From Carya illinoinensis (lineage: Eukaryota; Streptophyta; Magnoliopsida; Fagales; Juglandaceae), in the NCBI RefSeq assembly GCF_018687715.1, contig NC_056755.1:18549001-18613000 (forward strand): a DNA stretch of 64,000 nucleotides, given 5' to 3'. The notes under the pieces were generated by a model that worked only from the letters and a program-made list of their open reading frames with translations, was not told the DNA's origin and did no database searches. Shown piece by piece: positions 1 through 11,467 of this stretch (positions within the stretch are counted from its first letter, which is position 1; each line of letters starts with the position of its first letter). Both the position numbers and the translations under genes were made by a program.

Positions 1-1056
1 CTTGATTATTTGAGCCATGAGGCATGTGTTACATATTGCATACATGTGTATTTTATTTTAAGTGAGAAAATCATGTTTTGTTGGCATAAGTGGTTTTCGG
101 GTGCGTGTGTCTCACGAGCCCAAGCCGGGATGGGTTATTATCTCGGTGGAGCTCATCTGGTCACTCGGGAGTGGATAATACTGAGTGACGTCCCCTGGGT
201 TGTCGTAGGGCGACGACCGGATCACACGATACAGTAACGCTGTCGTGTCGACTCCGTGGTCCCTAGAGTGGCGGGGACTAGAAGATGGCCTGGCCAGGTA
301 CGCGCTGGGCGCGAGTCTGGGCATCGCTCATTTAGGTGTCACATAAGTAGTCGTTACCTGCGGTGTGGCACAGAGCCAGGGTGTGCGGATGATCCCTAGG
401 GGAGATCATGGTGCATGCATAATTGTATCGTTTTTATGGTTTTCGGATACGGGCCATTTTCTGAAAAAATGGCGAGGATATGTTGAGGCTTTTGATCCAT
501 TTTCTGGAAAAATGGTGGTTTGGGCCATTATCTGGGATAATGGCGAGGCTTGATTTTAAGCGTTATGGTTTTGGGCCAAATGGGTTTTTGGCGTGTGTGG
601 AAAAAATGGTTTTACGGGACATGTGCATTGATTTTTCTTTCATGCATATTATTTGAGTTTTATATGTTTTTATCTAGTGGTGTTTGGATTTTACTTACCT
701 GCGGCACCATTTTTGGTTCCATAGATTTTGGTGCAAGGTTCAAGGAAGATGAGGAGGCTAAGCCCGAGGATGCGGCTCTACCGGAGTGTTGAGTTAAAGT
801 CTATGCTTTGTTTTCGGCTTTGAAAATATATTCGTGTTTTGTAATATTTTATTATGTATGTTTTAAACAGCTTTGTATTAAACTAAGAAAAATTCTGGTA
901 CTTAGTTATTGACTTTGCTATTCGCTCCATGTTTCTCGTGCACATTCGTTGCTTATACACACACTTGGCATACATCGATAGGTGGTGACCCGTGATGTCA
1001 TCATCCGGACGTCTCGATTTTCCCATATCCGTGCGTGAGGATTTGGGGGCGTCACA
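1..1056 (+). repeat. 5' LTR of the Ty3 element, 3' portion only
   Basis: Position 1 aligns with 6142 of the 3' LTR, so about 1.2 kb of this LTR lies to the left. It ends with ...GGGGGCGTCACA at 1056, next to the primer site. It carries the direct words GGGCCATT/AAAATGG and ATAATGGCGAGG seen in the other copies. Small open frames here (such as 10-237 and 365-553) recur in every LTR copy and are not genes. Confidence 0.88.
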
Positions 1057-1058
1057 GG

Positions 1059-1070
1059 TGGTATCAGAAC
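1059..1070 (+). other. primer binding site (initiator Met-tRNA type)
   Basis: TGGTATCAGAAC lies two bases after the LTR end. It is one base from the usual TGGTATCAGAGC complementary to the 3' end of initiator Met tRNA, where minus-strand DNA synthesis would start. The mismatch fits decay. Confidence 0.8.
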
Positions 1071-1636
1071 GGTTTGACTCTGGGTAAAACCACATGTCCC
1101 GTAGGAAGTACCAGAATGTTTTTAAAGTTGTGTTTTAAAATTTATGTTAAGTAAAGTTGCTATTTGATTTGTTTTATTTGTTTTATTTATTTGAGCTTGT
1201 TTGCTTGTTTTTATTTATTTAGTTATGTTATTGCGTGCTGATTTCTTTCGTTTCTGCCTATGTGGTGTTGGTTTTGGTTTTTGGTTTTATGTTGTTGGTT
1301 TTATTCTTTTTTCTTAAAGGGGGTCAAAGGTTGTGTTGTGGCAGGAAGACGGAATAATCGAGTATACTATTATTAGGCAGGAACATTTAGTGTAGTAGGT
1401 TTGAATTTTTAGCAATGTGGTTTGCTTGTATGATATTGAGGTTTGAAGGGAATGTTATGGTTTAGGAAATCTTTGTAAGGTGGGAACTCACGTAGCAATA
1501 GGAGAGGGATTAGCTTTAAGTCGCTTAAGATGATTGAGGTCAAGGTTTTGTAGAATTTATGTAACTGGGCTATAGTATAGGAGAGTGTAGGTTCAACGAA
1601 CTTTAAGGTTATGTTTAAGGGAATTATGTTTAAGGT

Positions 1637-2345
1637 TTGGGGTCTATTGCCGTTGTGACCTGGCAGCACTTTAAGAAAGAATTTAATGATCGCTTCTTTC
1701 CCGCTTCTGTGAGGTGGCAAAAAGCAAGAGAGTTCTCAAGCTTAGTCCAAGGGAGCATGACCATGGAACAGTACGCCCGAAAAATTTATAGAGCTTGGGC
1801 GATTTGCTCCCCACCTCATCGCCACAGAGGAGATGCAGGCCGAGTGTTTTCAGGAAGGTTTGCGACCAGGTATATGCAAAATGGTAGTTTGCCACCGGAT
1901 TACAACTTTTCAGGAATTAGTTGTTTTGGCCACTCTAGTAGAGCATGAGGTTGGTTTGAGTGTGGACGCCCCTCTAGGTCAGAAGAGGCTGAACGTTGAT
2001 GGTGAAGGAAGCAGTTCTGGATCGCCACAAAAGTTTATGCAGAGGACAGGAATCCGATCGTTGGCAGCCCCTGGTGTGCATATGGGAGGCCGAGTTCCAG
2101 TTTGTGGCAAATGTAATAGAGCTCATGAGGGTGAGTGTCCTCTGGGTAGTAATCAATGTTTTGAATGCGGTCAAACGGGACATTTTGCTCGTGAGTGCCC
2201 TAGTCGAGTTCAAGAAAGCCGTGGAGCTCGTCGCAGTGGTAGAACTAACTAGAGGCCTTTAGGTCGGGCTCGAATGTACGCGGTGACTCTTGGTACCGTG
2301 GGAGGTGAGGCTGCGGAGACTTAGAATGTTGGAGTCATGGCAGGT
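1637..2345 (+). pseudogene. Ty3/Gypsy gag relic with zinc knuckle
   Basis: The first part (frame of 1637) resembles the retrotransposon gag domain (WQHFKKEFNDRFFP, then QGSMTMEQYARK). Near 1795-1800 the reading moves to the frame of 1833, which continues the same domain (ECFQEGLRPGI, VCHRITTFQELV) and ends with a CCHC zinc knuckle, CFECGQTGHFAREC, at about 2158-2200. Similarity runs past the stop at 2250-2252 to about 2345 (YAVTLGTVGGEA), the linker that normally precedes protease. The N-terminal part of gag is not recognisable. The frameshift, the missing start and later stops mean it cannot make gag. Confidence 0.82.
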
Positions 2346-4931
2346 ATGCGTCTAATCTAATCTTTCGTGATGAATGCCTGGTGTGGTTTGTTTTTTTTTA
2401 CATTATCAAGGCTTGGAGAGAATGGCATGATCTGGGTGATCTTTTAGGGAAGTAGAATAATTGAGTTCTTTAGTTCCATGGAGTTTATGAAATGGTCTAT
2501 AACGTAGTAGATTGTAAGTTCAACAAATTCCAAGGATAGATTTTATGAAGTTTCATTAAAGTTTTAAAGTTTGGGGCCTTATAGATTTTAGGAAAATAAG
2601 TTTATGGTAATTAAGGTGTTAGGTTCGACAAGCTTTGGGGGGGAATAATTAAATTCTGAGTTTTAGATTTCGTGATTCGGAGGAATAATTTGGTTGCAGT
2701 TGGGGCTTTAGATTTTACAACCTTTTAAGGTGAATGTTTTGGATTAAAGCCACCAATCTTGAGGATTTCATAAAATGATTTATTATCTATTAATGTTTTG
2801 GAATTTGAAAGATTCGGGAGTCAATTTTTTTCTTTATGGGATGTAAGTTCCTTGATCTTAGAAGTTCCGGAAGATGATTCTTATTTGATTTAAGGTTTTA
2901 GAATTGCAGAGTTGAAACACTGATTTATTATAAGAATTGAGTTCTTAGTTTTACAGACTTAGTGCTGTAGCTTGATCTACTCTAGTGAGTGATTAGTTTG
3001 TAACCATTAAAATAGAGTTGATTAGAGTTGAGTTATTGATATGAAAATTTTTCTAGAGTAGATTTCTTTGAGGATTGGCGGTAATGATCTATTTCATGTA
3101 TTTCTTTGAAGATTGAAGATATCGAGCTAGTTTAGAAAATAATTATTGTTAACTCGAGATTGTAGTGGCAGATTTTAGGAAATGATTCTATCGATTCGAA
3201 AGATATAGGTCCATCAGGGTGTTGGAAATAGTAGATTTTGTGTTGGTATTGAATACGATTGAATTTGAGGCTATATGATCCGCAGACTTTTGGGAATGGA
3301 TTCTTAGCAGGTCTAAGGTCATTCTCGGTACCAAACTTTAAGCAATGGCTAGTTGCTGATTTAAGGATATAAGTTGAGTAGATTCAGGAATGATTCTTGT
3401 TGAGTTAAGGATATAAGCTCAGGTGGTGAAAATGTGATAATGGATCACTTGTACATTTGAATGATTTGTGGTGTTGGCTAAGAGTACATGAGATCGATGA
3501 GTAGTAATGGTAAGTGCGTATGGATTCCGGGGAGTGCTGGTCCTAGTCTTATCTATTTTTGGCTTGGTAGGAGTTGAAGAGGAATCTGTGTGGTAATATT
3601 AAATTCAAGAGATTTTGGCTTTGAGTTGTTTGGTAAGTTGAACGGAATGTGCAGTCGAAGCGGGTTACCCATTGGGATGATGGTTTGAAACGACTGTTGT
3701 GTTTATCTTGATAATTAATTGCGACTTGAAGTCATAGGAATTTAAATTGGTGAGGCCATACTTTTCTTCAGAGATCAAGTATCTAGTTGGGAGAATTGGG
3801 GATATGATTATTTAACTTGAAAGGAGATCGTTAGGTCACCATGTGTGGTGTATCAAGTAATAAATCTTGGAAGTTGAAACGTATGCATCAAAGGTGGGTA
3901 GCATGATCATATGTATGAAGTAATAAAGAAGTAGGATCCTTGAATGTTGTTTAATAGTTTTTGATGGATTGAAGATTTAAACAATATGGCCTGTCTTGAG
4001 ATGTTTTTTGTGAAGTGCTATTGAAGGAATTAGTTGTGCTAAAACTAAAGTTTTTGAGAGTACAAGTAGGTGGGTGAGTTACCAAGAGCGTTTCGATTAT
4101 GTCTAGGTAAAGTCAATGGTAGTTTATAGTGAGTTAGTTATTGCAAGATTAGATGTTATTCAAAATATAGGAAATGAGCTTGAAGTGTGGGATATCAGAT
4201 AGAGGTTATAGGCGTTCTTATTGGTTGGCTGGGAAGGACTTGGGCCTTTTGGAGATGTTCCTTATCTTTAGAAGAGACAGGTGTATTTTGGGATGAGGTT
4301 ATGTGTTTTCAAATTGGGGCCTAGAGGTTGATTAGTACTGGTTTCTGTCATCAATCAATGTATGTATTTTTGCGGAATGTTGGTTTTTGTTTAAGACAGC
4401 GATGGCCAACTGAGGAATGAATGGAGATTTGTGAGTTTTGGAGGTATATGATTTTCTATGGAAATGTGGTAAAAGTTTTCTTGTGATTAGGTGTAGATTG
4501 AGCTTGTTCTTCATGATATTAATTTTTGAGGATATAGCCTTTATGTATTTTGGTGAGTTATCAGAGTGCTCGCGAAAGCATGATTTTTGGAGATTCTTAG
4601 AAGTTCCAATTTTGTATTGATTTTGAGGAATTAGTAGTGATTCGAAGTTTTAATGGGAGATTAATCATTTGGTCGTGCAATTTGGTTTATGGATGGTTAA
4701 TTTTGGAAGTGGCTATTAGGTTACCAAAGTTGGAATGTGATGAAAGTTTGGAAGGTAAAGCAGGAACGTCGTAGATATTAGTAATTTATGGTGTGACGAT
4801 AATAACCATTGGATTTTGTTGGGAGTTGTCGATGATATGTATCTCTCAGTTATGTTCAGAGTTGTATCCTGTTTTTTTTTTTTTTGCGCTGGTGTTTGAT
4901 CTTGCAAATTTCGAGGACAAAATTTGTTTTT
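2346..4931 (+). other. element interior without recognisable pol
   Basis: This 2.6 kb lies where protease, reverse transcriptase, RNase H and integrase should be. I see no DTGA/DSGA, YVDD or DDE-type motif in any frame, and open frames are short. The plus strand is poor in C (about 3 C against about 12 G in several 60-base lines). Either pol has been replaced by non-coding sequence, as in large non-autonomous derivatives, or it has decayed beyond recognition. Confidence 0.6.
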
Positions 4932-4944
4932 AAGGGAGGGAGGA
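4932..4944 (+). other. polypurine tract
   Basis: AAGGGAGGGAGGA lies directly before the TGTGATGACC start of the 3' LTR. This is the expected site for plus-strand DNA priming. It fixes the LTR start at 4945 and the element orientation as plus. Confidence 0.8.
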
Positions 4945-7035
4945 TGTGATGACCGCTTTTACGTGTATTTTCACTGAAGGGTTATTTTTAATTTAATTAA
5001 TATATTGGTTTATTTATTTTAAATTAATGTATTTTAAATTGGTTTTAATTTATTTGATGTCGTGTTTAATTTATTTTAGTCGTTTTACGGTTTTTAATAT
5101 CATTTTCGGCGAATCGGTTTTTGGTTTCCGGAGTGAGGATTGGACCTCATTTCTTTTCTTTCCTCTTTTTCTTTTTCCCTCTTTCATTTTCTTTTTCTTT
5201 TTTCTTTCTTTTCTTTCTTTTTCTTCTTCTTTTTCTTCCCGTTTTCTATCTCCCCGCGCCGCCCCCTTCTCCTACCCCTTCTCGTCGCCGCCTGTTTACC
5301 AGCACCGTGCGCCGCCATCCGGCCACCGTGTAGTATACCACCCCCACTGTTCTCTTCCCCTCCCACCAGAGATCATCCCCACCAATTTTCAAAGCCATCG
5401 GACCAGCCGTTAGCCGCCACGCACGGCTGGAAGTCACTATACCAGCCCTGTTTTTCTCCCCCATCGCTGGTTGCTTTCGCAGCCCAGAACCGCCGCTCGC
5501 CGGCAGCGTGGCCTACACCACCCACCCAATTTTCTTCCCCTCTCACCGGTGAACATCCCCACCAAGTTTCACCTCCATCCGAGCCACCGTTAGCCACCAC
5601 GAGCTCCTCCAAGCCACACGGTTTTTCACCGATTCCGGCGCCGTCGCACCACCTCCGACCACCATCTCTTCACAGCATCTTCCCCTACCTCTTGCCGACT
5701 TAAACCACCCATTTCCGACCTCGATCTGTTGCCGGAGCAGCTCCCACGAGATCAACTCCGTTCAGCCCTTTTTTGGCCTTCGATCGCCATTTCCACCACC
5801 ACCCATGGCCAAAACTCATTTCCTTTAGTTTCATAAACATCCCTAGACCATTCCCTATCAATTTCGTGCCTTGGTTTGTCCCCGTTCGAAAGTGGGTAAT
5901 TTATTACCCACGGCCACAGTGTAAATTACACTGTTACGTTGCTTTTCTTCCACCGTTTGCAACGCTGCAAGCTTTCGAAAAATACCATATAGCACTATAA
6001 ATATTTTCTAAACTCTACTTTTAGATTTAAATATATTTTTCTCATACAATAAATATTTGCTGTTAGTTGGCTGATTCCGGACTGAGTTCGGGGGTCGGAT
6101 GGTTTGAGGAAGGAGTGCTTGGTTTTGGTTGTTTGTGATTGCTTGATTATTTGAGCCATGAGGCATGCGTTACATATTGCATACATGTGCATTTTATTTT
6201 AAGTGAGAAAATCATGTTTTGTTGGCGTAAGTGGTTTTCGGGTGCGTGTGTCTCACAAGCCCAAGCCGGGATGGGTTATTATTTCAATGGAGCTCCTCTG
6301 GTCACTCAGGAGTGGATAATACTGAGTGACGTCCCCTGGGTTGTCGCAGGGCGACGACCGGATCGCACGATACGGTAACGCTGTCGTGTCGACTCCGTAG
6401 TCCCTAGAGTGGTGGGGACTAGAGGATGGCCTGGCCAAGTACGCGCTGGGCGCGAGTCTGGGCATCACTCGTTTATGTGTCACATGCGTAGTCGTTACCT
6501 GCGATGTGGCACAGAGCCAGGGTGTGCGGATGATCCCTAGGGGAGATTATGGTGTATGCATAATTGGATCGTTTTTATGGTTTTCAGATACGGGCCATTT
6601 TCTGGAAAAATAGCGAGGATGTGTTTAGGCTTTTGATCCATTTTCTGGGAAAATGGTGGTCTGGGCCATTGTGATGACCTGCTTTTGCGTGTATTTTCAC
6701 TGAAGGGTTGTTTTAATTTAATTAATATATTAGTTTATTTATTTTAAATTATTACGTTTTAAAATTGGTTTTATTTATTTGATGATTTGTTTTATTTAAT
6801 TAGTCGTTTTACGGTTTTTAATGTCGTTTTCGGCGGATCCGTTTTGATTTCCGGAGTGAGGATTGGACCTCATTTCTTTCCTACATCTTTTCTTTTCCCT
6901 TTTTTCCTGTTTCTCTTTTTCTCTTTTCTTTCTTTTTTCTTTTTTTTTTCTTTTTTCTTTTTCCCTTCCTTTTTCCCCTCCCCTTCCCGCGCGTAACTGA
7001 TGGCTTGCAAAATTTCATATTGCAGATTTTACAAG

Positions 7036-7284
7036 TTCGCTCGAGCGGAGGCTTTTGGCCGCTCGAGCGAATTCAGGCAGATTCAAACGCTCGACTGCCG
7101 CTCGACAGGGAGCTCGAGCAGGTTGCTGAAAAACGAAGATCGCTCGAGCGGAGACATTGGCCGCTCGAGCGAAATCAGGCAGAGTCGAACGCTCGATGTG
7201 CGCTCGATAGGACGCTCGAGCGAAATCAGGCAGAGTCGAACGCTCGACGCGCGCTCGACACCCCGCTCGAGCGAACATCGTATT
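7036..7284. repeat. cluster of CTCGAG-centred palindromes
   Basis: Within 250 bases the word GCTCGAGCG or close variants recurs: full GCTCGAGCG at about 7039, 7062, 7142, 7171, 7223 and 7266, and half forms CGCTCGA or GCTCGAC between them. They sit in repeated frames such as GCGAAATCAGGCAGAGTCGA. The cluster is CpG-rich in an AT-rich region and ends about 35 bases before the TATA box. Confidence 0.85.
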
Positions 7285-7317
7285 TTGACAGATTTTAGGT
7301 TTTCCGCCGTGGGACCA

Positions 7318-7324
7318 TATAAAA
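7318..7324 (+). promoter_or_regulatory. TATA box of the level-3 LTR
   Basis: TATAAAA in the context GACCATATAAAAGGCC, about 320 bases into the 1322-base LTR. That makes 6998-7317 the U3 region and places the RNA start near 7350. Confidence 0.6.
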
Positions 7325-10300
7325 GGCCATTCTTCACTCTAGAGCCGCGGTTTTTGACTGGAGAACACTCTTTGGGAGAGAAAAACATAGCTAGAGGGAT
7401 TCAAATCATTTGTTTTGGAGACGGAATTCCAATTTATTGCACGTACGTTGGATTCATACACGAGCACGGACGGGAGAAAGGCGTTGAATCGTTCCCTTGA
7501 GCTTTTGACGACCAGTTGAGGCTGCAAGGAGGATTTTTCAGTGTTTATTTTCTTCTTCCCATCTTCTCAGAACAATTATGGTGAATTCGTTTATGTTGAA
7601 TTCCAATTCTAGCATGAGCTAAATTTTCTTCTTTCTAGGAAAACGATGTAACCTAATTCCGAACTATGCTTGTTTGTCCATGCTAATTTAATGCAATTCT
7701 CTATTTGTTTATCTGATTTATTCTGAGTTTAATGCTTCTAATTAACTGGCCATTGATTAGATGATTATTAATCTTGTGATTTGCTATCGAAAGAGGGAAT
7801 CATAGGGTAGATCTTGGATATTTCAGCATAGGTAAGTATAGAGATCGAAAGACTTGTATGAACCTGTGTAGTAATTAAATCATTGGTCTTATTGCGTTCT
7901 TGATTATTTAATTTGCATACTCTTGTGTGAATTGATAAACTAGAATCACTTCCAATTGACTATCGAAAGAGGCTTTTGGATGAATTAGAGATTTGCTAAT
8001 AGACAAAAGAGGTTTAAGTTAAATTAGCTGGATGAGAAAAGCATAGTGAAGAATTATGGTGAAATCGATTTCCTAGAAGTTTTCTTCCCTATTGAATTTG
8101 ATCTTCAAACATCAGTTTTACTTTCTTTGCTTATTTCTCTTGAGTTGATCTAGTTTTATTTGCTACTACAAAAACCTTAGCGATTCCTCTAGATAAAATT
8201 GAGATTAGCATAATTTTGGTATTTGGCAAGAGTAAGGTACCAATCCCTGAGGACGATACTCTTCTTATTACTTTACTATAAAACTACGATACTGTGCACT
8301 TGCAGTTTTGCACCGGTCAGTAACCCCCCCCATTCGTCTCTCTCTCTCTCCTCTCCCACACCGGAAACTTCATCAGCCCAGACCCACCACCGCTGGCCAC
8401 CATGCGGCACACCACCCCTACCAAAATCTTCCCCTCCCTCCGGTGAACCACCCCACCAATTTTCACCGCCAACGGAGCCGCCGTTTGGCTGGAAAAAGCC
8501 CAGCAAACCTCACGGATTTTGCTCCGATCCACCGCCGTCGCTCCACCTCTGGCCACCACCTCTTCACCACTTCATCACTGACTCCTTGTCGTCCTAACCC
8601 ACCCATTTCCGGCCTCTAATAGTCACTGGAACAGCTCCCACGAGCTATCTTTCCATTTTGGGAAATTCGGCCTTCCTCCGCCGTTTCCGCCGCCACCCAC
8701 GGCCAAACTTCACTTCCATTAGCTTCATAAACATCCTTAGACCCTTCCATATCAATCCCGAGTCTTGGTTTGTCCCTGTTTAAAAATGGGTATTTTACAA
8801 CCCACGGCCACAGTAAATTTTCACTGTTACGTTGCTTTCCTTCCGCCGTTTGTAACCCCGCGTGTTTTCTAAAAATACCATATAGCACTGTAAGTATTTT
8901 CCAAACCCTACTTTTAGATTTAAATATATTTTGCTCTTTCAATAATTAATTGTTGTTGGTTGGCTGATTCCGGACTGAGTCCGAGGAGTTCGGGGGTCGG
9001 ATGGATTGAGGACGGAGTGCTTGGTTTTGCTTGTTTGTGTTTGTTTAATTATTTGGGCCATGAGGCGTGAGTTGCATATTGTGTTTATGTGCATTTTGTT
9101 TTAATCGCGAAAATCCCGTTTTATTGGCGTAAATGGTTTTGGGTGCGTGTGTCTCACGAGCCCAAGCCGGGATGGGTTATTATCTCGGTGGAGCTCCTCT
9201 GGTCACTCGGGAGTGGATAATACTGAGTGACATCCCCTGGGTTGTCGCAGGGCGACAACCAGATCGCACGATACGGTAACGTTATCGTGACGACTCCGTG
9301 GTCCCTAGAGTGGCGGGGACTAGAGGATGGCCTGGCCAGGTACGCGCGGGGCGCGAGTCTGGACATCGCTCGTTTAGGTGTCACATGCATAGTCGTTACC
9401 TGCAGTGTGGCACAGAGCCAGGGTGTGTGGATGATCCCTAGGGGAGATCATTGTGCATGCATAACCGGTTTGTTTTTATGGTTTTCGGATGTGGGCCATT
9501 TTCTGGGAAAATGGCGATGTTGGTTTTCGAGGCTTTTGATCCATTTTTTGGGAAAATGGTGGTTTGGGCCATTATCTGGGATAATGGCGAGACTTGGTTT
9601 TAAGGATATGTTTTTGTGAGCCAAATGGGTTTTTGGCGTGCATGAAAAAATTATGGTTTTATGGCGCATGTGCATTGATTTTTCTTTCATGCATATTGTT
9701 TGAGTTTTATATGTTTTTATCTAGTGGTGTTTGGAGTTTACTTACCTGCGGCACCATTTTTGGTACCGTAGATTTTGGTGCATAGATCGAGGATGAGGAG
9801 GAGGAGGAGGCTGAGCCCGAAGATCCGGCTTCGCTGGGATGCTGACGTTTATGCTTTGTATTTGATTTAAATTTATGTTTGTGTTTTGTAATATTTATTT
9901 ATGTATGTTTTAAACAGCTTTGTATTAAATAAGAAAAATTCTAGTAATTAGTTATATGACTTTCTTTATCCGCTACGTATTTCTTTTTGCACATTTGTTG
10001 CTTTTACACACACTTGACACTCGTCGATAGGGTGGTGACCCATATTGTCATCATCCGGACGTCTCGATTTGTCCGTGTTCGTGCGTGGGGATTTGGGGGC
10101 GTCACAGCCATTATCAAGGATAATGGCGAGGCTTGGTTTTAAGCGTTATGTTTTTGGGCCAAATGGGTTTTTGGCGTGCGTGGAAAAAATGGTTTTACAG
10201 GACATGTGCATTGGTTTTTCTTTCATGCATATTGTTTGAGTTTTATATGTTTTTATCTAGTGGTGTTTGGATTTTACTTACCTGCGGCACCATTTTTAGT

Positions 10301-10640
10301 TTCGTAGATTTTGGTGCAGGGTTCAAGGAAGATGAGGAGGCTGAGCCCGAGGATGCGGCTCCGCCGGAGTGCTGAGTTAAAGTCTATGCTTTGTTTTCGG
10401 CTTTGAAAATATATTTGTATTTTGTAATATTTTATTATGTATGTTTTAAACAACTTTGTATTAAATTAAGAAAAATTCTGGTACTTAGTTATTGACTTTG
10501 CTATTCGCTGCGTGCTTCTCGTGCACATTTGTTGCTTATACACACACTTGGCACATGTCGATAGGGTGGTGACCCGTGATATCATCATCCGGACGTCTCG
10601 ATTTTCCCGTGTCCGTGCGTGGGGATTTGGGGGCGTCACA

Positions 10641-11467
10641 GTTTTTTTATTCCTTCTACTATTCTTTTAATTTGTCTCTTTGTGAAATTGACATCCCAAA
10701 ACTCTATCATGTTATTCCTTAGGCGTAATCAACTTACTAGTATAGTTTATTTGCTTACTAAGTTGTTGATAACTCACCCATTTATCTCGATAACATTTTT
10801 CAGATGACTTTGATGATATAGCTGAGAGTGGTGGTTGAGTACCTTAGAGTACTAGTGCTATTGGAAGATTTATTTATTAAGTAATTTGATTTTAGTATGT
10901 TTAGATGATTACGAAGACTTAAGTATTATTTCAATTCATTATATTAATAGAGACATGTGGAGAAGTTAATTGATTTTATTTGGATTATTGTATTGAGGAA
11001 TTGATGGATTGATATGTGCAATTAATTATGTTAGAGGAATTTATGTTTGATTTTAGAGTCTTTACAAATATTTTTGGATATAAAAGATATAATAGAAATT
11101 ATTGAAGTGTTTATCATGTTATAAGAGTTAACTCTTCGAACCTTTAGAAACAAGGCGTTACATGACTTGGGTCGCTTTTCGTGTTTTGGGATTTGAATCC
11201 CACTTTTATTTTATATTTTATTTTGTATTGCATTTTTACTATATTACTGTATAAGTTTTAAAAGCATTTTTATTTTGAAAAATATGTATTTAAAAATTAT
11301 GGTACTTAGTTGACTATCCTTTATATATTTATCCACTGTGATTTATGTTGTACACTTTTTACATATATACACACTTAGCACTTGTCATTTGGGATGCGCG
11401 ACTCGTGTTTTCATCATCCAGATATCACAATTCCTGTATTTCCATAAGTGAGAGTCCGGGGCATCAC
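10641..11467 (+). repeat. old related LTR fragment
   Basis: The last part parallels the outer LTR end: GTACTTAGTTGACTATCC, then ACACACTTAGCACTTG, then TTTTCATCATCCAGA, ending GTCCGGGGCATCACA at about 11467 against GGGGGCGTCACA. Near 10770-10830 the words AACTCACCCA and CAGATGACTTTGATGA look like the middle of such LTRs. It is much more diverged than the other copies. The younger element appears to have inserted into it or beside it. Confidence 0.6.

Larger units (their letters stand above)
6998..8319 (+). mobile_element. solo LTR of an unrelated LTR element (nesting level 3)
   Basis: This 1322-base unit starts TGATGGC and ends GCACCGGTCA, with a perfect target duplication GTAAC (6993-6997, 8320-8324). 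The outer LTR has no such sequence at this point. A TATA box at 7318-7324 and the end ATACTGTGCACTTGCAG resemble LTR ends of the Athila/Tat group; the lineage is an inference. Upstream of TATA is a cluster of CGCTCGAGCG-type palindromes. The open frames 7000-7500 cross this cluster and have no recognisable domain. Confidence 0.85.
6670..10106 (+). mobile_element. solo LTR of a related Ty3 element (nesting level 2)
   Basis: It starts TGTGATGACC and ends GGGGGCGTCACA, and is flanked by GCCAT at 6665-6669 and 10107-10111. There is no gag, primer site or polypurine tract inside, so it is one LTR left after LTR-LTR recombination. Without the level-3 insert it is about 2.1 kb. It resembles the outer LTR throughout (compare 8980-10106 with 6060-6669 plus 10112-10640), so it belongs to the same family as its host. 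Confidence 0.9.
1..10640 (+). mobile_element. Ty3/Gypsy LTR element (Tekay/Del-like), left end outside window
   Basis: The order is partial 5' LTR (1-1056), primer site (1059-1070), gag relic (1637-2345), non-coding interior (2346-4931), polypurine tract (4932-4944) and 3' LTR (4945-10640, interrupted). The LTR starts TGTGATGACC and ends GGGGGCGTCACA. The 1056 bases of 5' LTR match 6142-6669 plus 10112-10640 of the 3' LTR in order and length, with about 5% differences by eye, mostly transitions. Long LTRs, the Met-type primer site and the CCHC gag suggest the Tekay/Del chromovirus lineage; this is inferred because no chromodomain or pol is left. The left target duplication lies outside the window. 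Confidence 0.88.
4945..10640 (+). repeat. 3' LTR of the Ty3 element, split by a nested insertion
   Basis: The LTR occupies 4945-6669 and 10112-10640, about 2254 bases after removing the insert and one copy of the target duplication GCCAT. It holds a polypyrimidine tract (about 5150-5240) and a C-rich stretch (5240-5800) whose long open frames recur in the inner copy and are not genes. It ends GGGGGCGTCACA at 10640. Confidence 0.88.

Noticed and set aside
5027..5703. Long open frames (up to 187 codons), Pro/Ser-rich, over a CT-rich tract
   Set aside because: They lie in LTR leader sequence, recur in altered form in the level-2 LTR (8223-8619), and are caused by low-complexity pyrimidine-rich DNA without stops.
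7000..7500. 166-codon open frame with Arg/Ser repeats
   Set aside because: It crosses the palindrome cluster and the TATA box of a solo LTR; the repeats explain the amino-acid pattern.
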